The notes under the pieces were generated by a model, which made no database searches, had not been told where the DNA came from, and saw only the letters and a list, made by a program, of their open reading frames with translations. A stretch of 64,000 nt of DNA. Origin: Tricholoma matsutake (taxonomy: Eukaryota; Basidiomycota; Agaricomycetes; Agaricales; Tricholomataceae). This document shows positions 32,656-43,600 of this stretch, in pieces (positions within the stretch are counted from its first letter, which is position 1; each line of letters begins with the position of its first letter). Location of the stretch: assembly GCA_026075535.2 (NCBI GenBank), contig AP026538.1, positions 6,758,001 to 6,822,000 of the forward strand, read 5' to 3'. Position numbers and translations under genes: made by a program.

Positions 32656-35600
32656 GGTGACCACATGGGCACGATCTTCCTCTCAGTACTCAGGGTATGC
32701 GCAAGATCACTCCTATATACTGTACCAATGCATTCAATTCATCAGTCACGGGTCATGGGCCTTTGTGTTGAAATGAAAGGTCACAGAGGTCATGGGTCAC
32801 AACAATGATGGATGAACTTGGGAGAGCCAAAAGCATCCAAAAAAGGCAATTTTCATGTGTTTCTGGCCAAATTTTCACCCAGGTCACAGAAATTTTCGCA
32901 ACCTGACAAAAATAACTTTTCATCAGGTTGGTCACAGGTCACACCCCCTGATGAATTGATTGTGTTGGTACAGTACCTGTACCAGTTGCCCTTTCGTGAA
33001 TGTGACCTGGCCTCCTTGAGAATTAATTACTTTCCTGCAGCTTTGCAGTGGACCACATGCTGGACTGCCCCTGAGTATCTGTCAAGTCATTGCTGTGCTG
33101 CATAAGCAAAGTGTACGTCAATGTCCTGGGGTGGTAGAAAAGATGCACTCGCCTCTAGTAGGGTGTTGACTGTATTGACTACGAGGCCTAGCAGGAGTTC
33201 TTTCAGTTAAAACTTGAGTGATGGGAGGATGTGCCAGTTGAGGATTCTAATTGCTTGGTCAAAGTTGTCTGTCCATGACCATGGGAGATCCTCCCATGTT
33301 GTTCCATCCATCTTCACCTAGTTCAGGAGTGCATAGCCTAGCTAGGATGTATAATAATAGCTTGTTCGTACCTTCAACTAGACTGTTCACCCATGGTGAG
33401 TATGCTGCCACTATGTGCATTTTCGTTCCCCATCTAGCACAGAAATTTTCTACCTCCTCGCATTTGAAGTGTGGTCTGCTGTCCATCATAAAATTTTCTG
33501 ATGGTGCAAAGTTATGGAAGATGTTAGTCAATGACTTTACTGTTGTGCCCCCACTGCCTGCTTTCTTGGACATGAAATCCCATACATGCTGTGAGTAGGT
33601 GTCAAGATACAAACCAACATTATTAAACCCACCTTTCCTGGTAGGCATTGACAGGTAGTCTCCTACCAGTAGTTCAAAAGGGTGGCACCTCATGACTGGG
33701 TTGAGCAGTGAATGTAGGTGTGTTCCTCTGAAATTCTTGCAACGTGCACAGTCAAGAATCACAGAAATGATGCATCCATCCAGTCCAGGGCAGAGGATGC
33801 AGTCGGTTAGGGCAAGTTTGACACTGTCTTGGTGCCAGTGACCTCCTCCTTCATGTTCCTGTCTTGCCAATTCCACTGCTTCCACTCTCATTATGCACTC
33901 CCGTCTTGTTTGTGCTCTTATCCTTGTGCCGCCTCCAATGTACCAGAGCCATCCATTCTCTATTGTGTATTGGGATGCTCAGTGCTGCACTCATTTTCTT
34001 TCCTGGAGTTTTGCTCCATGGTCCAGCTCTAACAATGCCTTGATGACATCTAGGAATAGTGGTTCATTGGCAAACTGTTCTCTGAGTGTAGCTGCTTCCA
34101 ACAAGACTTCCACTTGGAATAAGTCCTGTATGACACCAATAGTGTCATTGATGTCTGGGCTAACTGTCCACTTGCTCCCATCCCCAAACCCTTTGGGGGT
34201 TCCTTTGTACTGTCTGCTGATGCCATCAGCTATGTTGGTGATACTGGGTATGTGATGGACATCAACGATGTTGTATGCTAGAACACCATCTCGCCAACAA
34301 GCATGTGTTGTGTTTAGTTTGTCACTGAGGATGACGTCCCATAGGGCCTGGCAGTCTGTTTCAATCTCCACAGGCATACCCCATAATATATCTGCAAATT
34401 TATCAAAGCAAAATTTTAGTGATGCAAATTCTAGGAGAAATGGCTTATACTTCTCCTCTGTGACAGATGTTCATTTTGATGCGAACCCAAGTGGGTGTAG
34501 GCATGTGACTTTCTTACCTCCCACCAATGTTGTTGTGATTTTCTGTGATAGGATGCCCGCAAAGGTGTCTTTTGATCCATCTGTTGTCAAAATGAATGGT
34601 GTTCCATCGAAACATGGTGGTCGGAGGATGGGTTCAGAGATGAGTAGACTTTTCAACTTTATGAACATTTTAGAGTGTTCCTTGGTCCAAATACCTGTTA
34701 GCTTGTAGGCCTTCATAATGTTTTGATACTTTTGTTTCCTGATCCCTTTTGGCATGTTGACATTTTGCAGAATGTCACATAACAGCCTTTGTACCTTTGC
34801 ATAGCCTTTTACCAGGTCTTGAAAGTGTCCAGTTAGACCCAGGAAGCCTTTCAGGTGTGATGCATCCTCTGGTTGGGGCCAACTTACGATGGCTGTGAAC
34901 TTTGCAGAATCAGGACTAACTTCATTAAGTCTGACCATTGCTCCCACAAATACAGCCTCAGTCATGAACAGCTTTAGCTTGCTCAGTGCTGAAGAGAGCT
35001 TCTCACAATGTACCCTTTCCAATATGATCCATAGCCTTGACAGACCTTCTTCAAATGTGTCTGATGCTGAGCCACCATCGTCAATGAACAGCTCAATTAT
35101 TTCCTCCGCTATGAGGTTGTGTACTCTTTGTGCTGTTAGATCCCCAAACTCAGATGGACCCCCTGTGATGCCAAATGGCATTCAGAGGTACTTCAGATAT
35201 CCACATCCTTCAACATAGAACACGATGTATGGCTGGGAGTCTGGGTGGATCAGAATGGCAGAGAATCCAGCTGTGAAGTCAAAAATGTGAATGTAGCAAT
35301 GTCCTGACAAATGGAGTTGCTTAGCTCATATGTCCCCCTGCAGCATGGAGGCAATTTGCATGACCTTGTTGAGGTTGTTGAAGTCTTGACAAATTCACCA
35401 CTTCTGGGATGTTGTCATGTTGATGAATGCCTCTCGTATTTCTGGTCTGGGTGGCATGTCAAAAGCACTTTGTATGCCATGGCTGACACATTCATCGTTG
35501 ATGCAGTGCTTGAGTTCATCCAGAGGTACACCATTACCTTCATGCACCTTTTGTGCAAGTACTGTGGGTGCTACGTTGTGGACATCCTGTGGGTGTATCA

Positions 35601-35733
35601 GTGCTACAACTCCCACAGCTAACATTTCATCTACCTTTTTGTTCAGGAACTTTCGTTGGGGTGGTGTTATTGATCGTTGGCCAATTTTTGTACAGAATGT
35701 CATGCCTTCTGGAATTTTCAGCTGGTGGGAGAC

Positions 35734-36461
35734 TAGTGCTGGGTTTTGATGGCAGTTGTATTATACAGGTCATATTATACAGTGTATTATACCATATTAT
35801 ACCATCTATACCACTGGGGGGGTAAATAATCATGTATAATTTGGTATTGATTCCCAAAGCTCCAACTTTGCAAGACCTACTCAATCCAGCCTATCCCAGA
35901 TGATGAGGAGCCATCATTCTTTGTGGAGGATCCTTATAATGTGGCTGCCCTTGAAGAGGTTGAAGAGGTTGAAGATGATGAGTCAATTATCATGCGTGGA
36001 TGTGATGTGGAACAGCTTGAGATTGATGAGCTCATAGATCTTGCTAATTTGAAGCTTGTCACTCGGTACTCAGACTCCTCTGAGAAAGCAAGTTCACACC
36101 AGCTACCCTCTGCACAGCCTTCTAGCAGTGTACCTGCAACAGCTGGGACTGAAGATGACTGGGCAGCAAAGGATGCAGATTTCTAGTTCCACCATTTTAA
36201 TTTTTTGAAGTAATAGTTAGCCTATGGCTGCATACATACTGTAGCCTCTGCTATATTGTCTCATTACTGTATATTACCAATCATACCAATTATACCAACT
36301 ATATGGCTGTATAATACCTGTATAATACTATCTATACCAAGAAAATTTTTGGCCTGTGGCACTTGTATTATACCAAAAATACCAATGATACAAGACACCT
36401 TGTGGGCCACTACATGGCAACCATATTATACAGAGCCCAATCTGAACAATACCCAGCACTA
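35734..36461. mobile_element. hAT-type DNA transposon remnant, 728 bp
   Basis: 8-bp target duplication TGGGAGAC at 35726-35733 and 36462-36469. Ends TAGTGCTGGGT ... ACCCAGCACTA form an 11-bp inverted repeat. Both ends are rich in TATTATACCA-type subterminal repeats. Removing the element restores the F pol reading around VSH. It is too short to be autonomous; see the ORF at 35923-36186. Confidence 0.88.
35923..36186 (+). pseudogene. acidic C-terminal fragment, probably of the hAT transposase
   Basis: An open frame inside the hAT remnant. The sequence is acidic (EEVEEVEDDESIIMRG, QLEIDELIDLANLKL) and ends WAAKDADF. Upstream bases still read LLNPAYP in a shifted frame. I do not see the catalytic hAT dimerisation motif, so the assignment rests on its position within the element. 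Confidence 0.35.
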
Positions 36462-36929
36462 TGGGAGACACCTGGGATGGCATTGACCTCACTCATAGCT
36501 AGTGGAAACAGTCAGCAAATTCTTTCACCACTGACCTGGTTATTTTCTGCTGCTCATCTGTGAGGTCATCTCCTAGTGTCATCTTGTCTAATATCTTGGC
36601 AACACATTCTTTCCTGAAGGGATCTGTGTGTTGGGTAAAGATGCTGTCAGCTTCAGTGCCTATGGACTTAATATATGCCAGGTTTCCACTTTCTGAGGTA
36701 TATAGGTTTGTGTCATCATTTTCATAGGATAAGCAGTCTGCTGCAACATCAATGAGAATCTCCTTTGCTAGGGTGCTGTCTGTTTTTTCTCCATCCGTGT
36801 CTTCTTTATCTTCATCAGTTCAGCTTGGAGTGTTCACTTGTGCTGTTGGTGTATCAGTCTGGTGTGGTGATTTGGTGATGCTGGGTGGGAGTGGTACTTC
36901 CTTTGTGGGGGTGTTGCCCTCACCCCCCC

Positions 36930-38030
36930 ACCTGGCTCAGGGGAATGTTACATCTGCAGGAAACTGGGTCAAATACATGCCAACTGTGCAAACCAGCAGG
37001 TACTGTTCAGGGAGAAACAGTGGAGAAGCATATGTGGAACAGTCCTCAAGCATGGCAGATCTGTGCCAGCCCCCATCAACTTCATTGCAAACCAAGACAA
37101 CTTTGGGTGGATGCACTCTGTAGGATCTGAGGATAATGCTCAGCAGGGAAATGGGGAAGGGCTGTCTGCCTAGAGGGAGAGCAGGTGGCCCCAAGTGCAC
37201 GAGTAGAAGAGGTGGAGTGTACAAATGCTGCAATGGCCAAACCCAATGTAACTACTGACAAGCACAATGTGAACCTGATTGACCTGTACTCAGTGGGACA
37301 CATGTCAGTACTCAAGCAGGAAAGGACAAGGCTCCATTCAAGCAGCTACTACAACTGAAAGGACCACATGGGGAGGTTGTGCATGTTAGTGCACTGTTTG
37401 ATGGCGGTGCAATGGTCGGAGCAATGTGCACATCAGTATTCCAAGTGATCAAACACAGACTAACAGGATGGGGACCATCGAGGAAACAACTATGAATGGC
37501 CAATGGGGTTATTGTCTCCTCAGAAGCTGTGTGGAAAGGAGTGATGATGCTGGGAGGCACCAAGTTCAAAGGCAAATTCAAAGTCTTCAACAGCAAAGGT
37601 GGCTGGGCATTTTTGTTTGGGAAGCCACTCATGTGAGTAGCTCGGCAATCCACAATTTTGAAACAGATGTTGTCAAAATCCATTCAAAAACCAGCACTAT
37701 CACTCTGACCAACCAAATCAATGGAGAAGCCACAGAATGTGCAATCACTAGGTGTAAGCCTCACACTCAATGCAAAGCAGTGGGGAACACTAAAAGGGGG
37801 CCCTTCTGGCCAGAATCCCCCTTTGAGGCAAGTCTTTGGTCCCCAACCTAAGGTTATCACCAAACAGGTTGACAAGCATGAGCACATGGCAGAACCTGAC
37901 ACCAAATATGACACTCAGCTGATGGTGACACGCGAGGAGCAAAACCAGAAGGTCAATATTGCAAACAGTGAAATGGGCCATGTAGGAAGCATAGAAGGGA
38001 ACAAAAAAGAAGTGTATGCCTCCTGGTAGC
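36930..38030 (+). pseudogene. element F zinc knuckle and protease, inverted relative to pol
   Basis: The plus strand reads CYICRKLGQIHANC (a zinc knuckle with Gln where His is usual), then several frames with SVGHMSVLKQER, a retropepsin-like core ALFDGGAMVGAM, GWAFLFGKPLM and NFETDVVKIHSK, and ends KKEVYASW. In related elements this block lies just 5' of the RT linker on the same strand. Here it faces the other way, and inverting it would put the protease end next to the linker at 36925. Several stops and shifts. Confidence 0.6.
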
Positions 38031-38034
38031 AGTG

Positions 38035-38413
38035 GGAAGCCTGTGGCTTTGGTGACCTTCTAGCTAGCTCCAAAGGTGGTGAGCCAGGCTCAGCACTGGT
38101 CATGGTAGTTGTTGATTCCCACTGGTGTGTTCGGTTGCATAGGAAATGCAGCAATGTGTACGCATATAGCAGTCTTCTGCACTTCTGTAGACCGCCTCCA
38201 GTACTGAATGGGTCAGCTGCGAGGTTTATTGGGCATGCATTGTTCTGGTTGGGTCCAGCTGCGATGGTCATCCTGCTCATTTGGTGTCTGATTCCAGCAG
38301 TGGGTGATGTGGGGGTGGCGTTGTGGGTTTGGAAAGCTTCCAGGTTTGTGAACCATGCATTATTGGCCTCATCTTGTTCCTGCTCCTTCTTCTCCTTCAC
38401 TTCCTCCTGTTAG
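38035..38413 (-). pseudogene. possible element F gag remnant
   Basis: Minus-strand frame with EKKEQEQDEANNAWF and MSRMTIAAGPNQNN, then DPFSTGGGL. Its composition fits the basic, Gly/Asn-rich part of gag before the zinc knuckle, and it lies where gag should be if the neighbouring block had not been inverted. No conserved motif proves it. Confidence 0.35.
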
Positions 38414-38457
38414 GAAACCACCCCATTACCTAATAAAATTTCATTTTTATTTTATTA

Positions 38458-38681
38458 TGTTGAATTATGCTACATGACGCCAAATTATGCTACACTTTGA
38501 TAGTGTGAGAATTTTATTTCACATGCATCAACATGTACGTGCATGTGTGAATGTGTCGGTAACAACAATGTACAATATATGTAACATAGTATATAAACCC
38601 TAAATATATGCCTAGGGGACCCCAGTTGTGTTCTCTTAGGTATTCCACCTACATTTTCAGTGTGAAAGGCCTATCTCAACA
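38458..38681 (+). repeat. possible LTR with TGTTGA...TCAACA ends
   Basis: 224 bp with perfect 6-bp inverted ends (TGTTGAATTATG ... CTATCTCAACA) and a TATA-like 'gtatataaaccc' near 38590, resembling a copia-type LTR. I see no target duplication (TATTA and AACTC flank it), so it may be a truncated or recombined copy. 38682-38795 holds nothing I recognise. Confidence 0.4.
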
Positions 38682-38800
38682 AACTCACCTATTAATAACC
38701 CCTCACATCAAAACCATCAGTTCCCCCATCACAAGCGTGGATCCCACCCCCTTCTTGTAGAGAGAACCTGCACGGTCTTAGCTAGCAGATAGTGGGTGTC

Positions 38801-39505
38801 TGTTAAGAACTGATCCTAGAGGCTGCTTCGGAATCCATCCGGATACTTCGGGTGATGATAGTGGGAGATTGTCGGGTCGATGCAGATTCTGCAGGAGGGG
38901 GAACAGAAAGGACTTGGCTTCAGCTTGTAAGAAGCTGCACCCTTCACCTCGTCTGGTGTCCTAATTTCAAGTCGAGGGTTTAGAGGTAGGAGCAGGAAGT
39001 GCAGGTAAACGCAGGGAGGAATACGGAGGGACTTAGGTTGAGTTCAGATGAGACTAGAACTTTGGAGGGAGACTAGAGGTTGAGTCGAATGTAGTTCAGA
39101 CTCTTAGAGGACAGGGGTTGGAGTAGAAGGAGGTTTTAGATTGGCAGGGTAAAGTCGAGTCTATGTCGATATATGAACTGAGGAATACAAAGCGAAACTA
39201 ACTAAGCTTAAATACTAGAGTCTGGAATAATGCAGAACAGGAACAAAGACTGCAGCAGTATCTCGACTGCATAGATAAATTACCTATGGGAGCTGAACAG
39301 GAATCCGTAGTCAAATTTGCAATAGAGATGGCAGCCTTGGAAAGGCAGCCGTGGATGCTGTACAAGGCGGCCTGATGCACAGCAGCATGGGCAGTGCAAG
39401 GTGACCAGGAATGAAATCAGGAGGCATAGGCAAAAGTCATGTTTGATGTGTGGGAAAGAGTCGGATGGATGCGGGTTCCGATCGGGTGAGGAACAGTTCT
39501 TGACA
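38801..39505 (-). repeat. gypsy E 3' LTR (705 bp)
   Basis: Plus-strand ends TGTTAAGAACTG ... TTCTTGACA. Differs from the 5' LTR by scattered transitions. Confidence 0.95.
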
Positions 39506-39642
39506 GTATTTCCCCCTTAGTGCCGAGCCTACGAGGCACATGAGGGTTTGAGTCCAAATGAGGAAGTTGGTTGAATTTTCCAAATGCAGTAATTGGTTGA
39601 AAAATTTTTCACATTCTTTCCTTCCCCCATCAACTATCAATT

Positions 39643-40631
39643 ATGTCCCCTCCAGCAGTATCCACACAGATCAAATTGGCCACAATGAGGGCTCAACACA
39701 AACAGAGGGAGCGGGCAATGAAGGAGCAGATGGAACGGGAGATGAAGGAGCTGGAGGAAGCAGCGAGGGAGGAGGAACGCTGGGCGCAGGAGGCGCAGAA
39801 GGCAGCAGAGGAGGCTGCAAAGGCTGAGGAGGTGCGTCAGGCAGAGGCGCAGAAAAAGGAGGCATCGGCCACAAAATGAGCGGAGAAGAAGTGGGCAGCT
39901 GCAGCCACAGGTTTGGAGGATGAGGCTGAGGGGAGCAAGTCCCCCAAGAAAAAGAAAGTCGCCAAGTCGAAGGTGCGAGTGGGGTTGGAGGAGTCGGAGG
40001 GTCCGGTGTGGGTGCAGGCCGTGTTGCCTTGCAAAAGGTATGTACTTGTTTCCCTTTCCAGTCTCTTTTTACTGACAAGTGGCCTAGGTGCAAATATCAA
40101 AAGATCGCTTGTTTCAAGATGGGTGCGAAGGGACGCATGTGCGACAACTGCACGTGCGTCAAACATAAGTGCAAGGAGGTAGTGTGGGAGGGGCAGGAAG
40201 CCCCTGTGGCAAAACTGGTGGGAACGACCGGGGCAACTGGGGAAAACCCAGAAATAATGCAACAAATGATGAAGTTGATAAGGAAGGGGTTTGCTGAGGT
40301 GGCCACTGCGGTGTGGGAGTCGATGGGGGAGATTCGGGACGCTATGGACCCAGAGTGGGTGGAGGAAGAAAGTGCTGGGGAGGAGAGTGACGAGGGTGAT
40401 GAAGAGGTGGAGTGGGCGGTGCGAGAGTCCCGGCAGGAAAGATGTGGGATCCAAAAGTCTGGAGATGACTGGGAGGCCTTCCAGAGATATCTGGAGAAAA
40501 GGCGAGCGGATGATGAGGAGGAGAGCGAGAGTGGAGATGAGGAGGGTGGAGAGAAGGATGAGGGTGGAGAAGAGGGCGAGGTTGGGGGAGAGGGTGACGA
40601 AGACAGAGAGGGAGAAGCAGAGGTAGTGTAG
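39643..40631 (+). pseudogene. antisense Zn2Cys6-cluster gene carried by gypsy E (one TGA)
   Basis: Runs against the element, between pol and the 3' LTR. Exon 1 39643-40037, intron 40038-40087 (50 bp; gtatgt ... ctgac ... cctag), exon 2 40088-40631; phases agree. Product about 312 residues. N-terminal half: Ala/Glu/Lys/Arg coiled coil (REMKELEEAAREEERWAQEA), then a basic KSPKKKKVAKSK stretch. Splicing joins PCKR to CKYQ and creates a full cluster C-x2-C-x6-C-x9-C-x2-C-x6-C (CKRCKYQKIAC, CDNCTCVKHKC), the spacing of fungal Zn2Cys6 DNA-binding domains. The C-terminal half is very acidic, like an activation region. A TGA at 39877-39879 (Arg expected) breaks this copy. Role unknown; a nuclear regulator captured by the element is an inference. 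Confidence 0.7.
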
Positions 40632-40682
40632 GGATCCGGTCAGATCCAAAAAAAAATCTTTTTTCAATGAATTTTGTTTCTG

Positions 40683-43600
40683 AGGACAAACTGAGTGAAT
40701 AAGCAATGTGAATAGCCTTTAAGTGGGTAATTGACCAGGTTTTTGCGGGTAGTGGGTGTGAAAATCTGCAAGAAGTTCTTGGGCATGCTCAAGTTCTGTA
40801 ACAGGTAGCCAGGAGGTCTCTTCATCGGTTCCCTGGTATCCTTCCCATCGGACGAGGTAGAGAATCTTGCAGCGATGTCAGTTGTCGACTTTGGAGTCAA
40901 GGACTTTGGCGATCTCATATTCGAGCTTGTCATTGATGGTGATCGGAGGAGGTGGAGGTTGTACTCGATTTGGAATTGTGTTCGGGGAGTGTTTCTCTAG
41001 TTGAGAGACATGGAAAACAGGGTGAATGGCCCACATGTGATCCAGGAGCTGCAGAGTGACTGAGTGAGTGCCTGGGTGGGCGATGATTTCAAAGGGGCCA
41101 TGGTGCTTTTCAGAAAGTTTCTTGGAAGGACGTGTGGTGCGGATATTTTCTGCAGTGACATAGGCAGAATCACCAATGTTGAAGTTGGGTGCGGGTGCCC
41201 GATGTTTGTCCGCAGGACCTTGATAACGCTCTTGAGCAGCTGCAAGTTGTTTCTGAAGCTCCTGATGAAGGTCGTCTAAGTCGACGACAAACTCGCAGGC
41301 ATGCTGTGAAGCTAAGTCGCATTCTGGAAAGACGGAAATGTTCAGGTGATAGCCTTTGTTGGCAAAGAAAGGGGATACACCTGTAGAGGTGGAAGGAGCA
41401 TTGTTGTAGGCAAATTTGCCCAAGGGTAAGAGGTGAGACCAGTTGTCCTGCTGATAGTTGCAGAAGATCCGGAGGTACTGTTCCAAGGTCTGATTAAGTC
41501 GTTCTGTCTGACCATCACCTTGCAGGTGATAACCGGAAGTGAAGTGGATCCGCATGTCGAGTGCTTTTCCGAGGGAGCAGAAGAAATGGGAGACAAACTC
41601 AGATCCCCGGTCGCAAGTGACATGCAATGGAACGCCATGCTTGGAGAAGACATGGAGGATGAACAGGTTGGCTAGTTCTTGGGCTGTGATTTCATTGACA
41701 GTTGGGATGAAGATGCCTTGCTTGGTGAGGCAGTCAACGATGACCAGGATAGCAGTGTGACCATTGGAGTTGGGTAGTTGTTCAATGAAGTCCATGGAGA
41801 TGGAGTTCCAAGGTTGTTCTGGAACCAGAAGTTGCTTTAGGAACCCATAGGGCTTGTGTCGGGGTGATTTGGATCGTTTGCAAGTGGTACAGGATTTGCA
41901 GAATTCCTGCACAAAGGTGCGGAGGTTTGGCCAGACATATTCCCAGTGGACAAGCTGCTGGGTTTTGTTTTGTCCGAAGTGGCCAGAGAGGATGTGATCG
42001 TGTTTGTATTGAGGCGAAGATCCACGACATCTGGAACATAAATCTGGTCAAAGTGGCAGAGAAGACCTGCCTCGTCTATGGTCCAGTTGGGGTTGGTAGG
42101 TGTCGGAAGATGTGCAGATGATAAAGGGTCAAGGGGTAGGGAGGTGCGGATGTCATGGTGAAGTTTCTCAACATCCATGATTACTGCCTGTTGAAGGATG
42201 GGTGTGGCAAAATAGGTGGTGTGGAGGGAAGAGGTGAGCTGTTCCTGTGTGAATACAGGTCGGAAGTTGGTTGGGTTTACAGAGGCGAAGTTGCTATTTC
42301 CCCCTTTGCGGTAGATGTCCCAATGTCTAGTGAGTGTGTCTGGCTTGGCCCCTAGTTTCCCGGGGCGGAAGCGGATGACGAGATTGAACTGGGAAAGGTA
42401 CTCAGACCAACGGGCCTGGCAGCGGGTGAGCAACTTGGTAGTGCTGAAGTACTCAAGATTTTTGTGGTCAGTGACCACATCAACCGGGTTTGCGGAACCC
42501 TCAAAGTACTGCCTCCAGTGTTTGAAGGCTTCGAAAATGGCCAAGAGTTCCTTGTCATGTGTGTTGTAATTTAGTTCAGCAGGATTGAAGGAGCGGGAAT
42601 GAAAAGCGACTGGATGGATTTCTCCATCCGCAGTGTAAACTGAAGGATAGCAGCTAGGGCATAGTCGGAAGCGTTGGTTTCAAGTACCATTTGTGAGTCG
42701 GGTACCCATTGAGTTAAGATGGGTGCATGAGTAAATTCTTGTTTGAGCCTTTCAAAGGCATCACAGCACTTCTTGTTGAAGTCCCAAGGTGCAGATTTCT
42801 GCATCAAGCGGGTAAGTGGGATGACAATGTCTGAATAACCGTTAATGAAATGGCAGTAAAAATTGCAGAAGCCTAAGAAGGATTGGATGTCCTTAACTTT
42901 CCTAGGCTCGGGCCAGTCAAATATACTGTTAAGAACTGATCCTAGAGGCCAGTCGAGCATGGTTTTGACTTTATCCTCGGACATCCAAAGTCCATCCGGT
43001 GAAAGGATGAAACCTAAATATTCAACAGTGTCTTTGTGGAACTCACATTTCTGTGGGGAGGCATAAAGTCCATTTTTCCAGAGACGGTGGAGGACTTCTT
43101 TAACGTGAGTCCCATGCTGGGACTTGTCATCTGAATAGATCAGGATGTCATCAAGGTACACGATGACACAAACATCCAGCATGTCGCTGAAGATGTCGTT
43201 CATAAAATGCTGGAATGCTGCAGGTGCATTAGTGAGTCCAAAGGGAACCACCAACCACTCGAAGGATCCGTAGCGGGTGTGGAAAGTAGTTTTCCATTCA
43301 TCACCGTCCACGATGCGGACTAGGTGATAAGCGTGCCGCAAGTCTATCTTGGTGAACAAGCAGGCTTTTCGGGGAGAGTCAAGGAGGTTGGAAATGAGAG
43401 GAAGTGGGTAGCGGTCTTTCTTTGTAAGATGGTTAAGTCCTCAGTAGTTGACACAAAGTCGGATACTACCATCCTTCTTCTTGACGAAGAGAATAGGGGC
43501 GCCATGCAGCGACTTGGATGGGCAGATGAAACCTGAGCAGACGTTTTCGTCAATAAAGACTTGTAAGGCTTCTAGTTCAGAGGGGGAGAGAGAATACATT

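Larger units (their letters stand above)
31400..36925 (-). pseudogene. element F pol: linker, RT, RNase H, integrase, C-terminal region (broken)
   Basis: Segments 36470-36925, 32656-35733 and 31400-31957 join into one gene once two insertions are removed. RT: TPPQRKFLNKKVDEML, then MPFGITGGPSEF and an FIDD active site (ELFIDDGGSAS) in place of the usual YxDD. RNase H: LTTDGSKDTFAG, then IETDCQALWDV. Integrase: zinc site H...C (GGHWHQD ... CARCKNF), then VGDYLS, MDSRPHF and YSPWVNSLVEGTNK. A C-terminal strand (ERKIVPMWSP) is split by the solo LTR and resumes as NSYALETLDGKPF, then an acidic coiled tail. Many stops and shifts; for example TGA at 35326-35328 where Arg is expected. Confidence 0.85.
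31264..38413 (-). mobile_element. short-LTR gypsy lineage F, decayed and rearranged
   Basis: Minus-strand element with 3' LTR 31264-31399 and polypurine-like 'ttagaggggggcagat' just upstream of it. Pol (RT, RNase H, integrase) occupies 31400-36925. It is interrupted by a gypsy A solo LTR (31958-32655) and an hAT element (35734-36461). Zinc knuckle and protease lie in the opposite orientation at about 36930-38030. A gag-like remnant (38035-38413) is again on the minus strand. The 5' LTR was not found. Confidence 0.75.

Noticed and set aside
39671..40706. Long minus-strand ORFs of 140 and 289 residues
   Set aside because: Shadows of the plus-strand zinc-cluster gene and of pol end sequence; Pro/Leu/His-rich composition typical of antisense frames.
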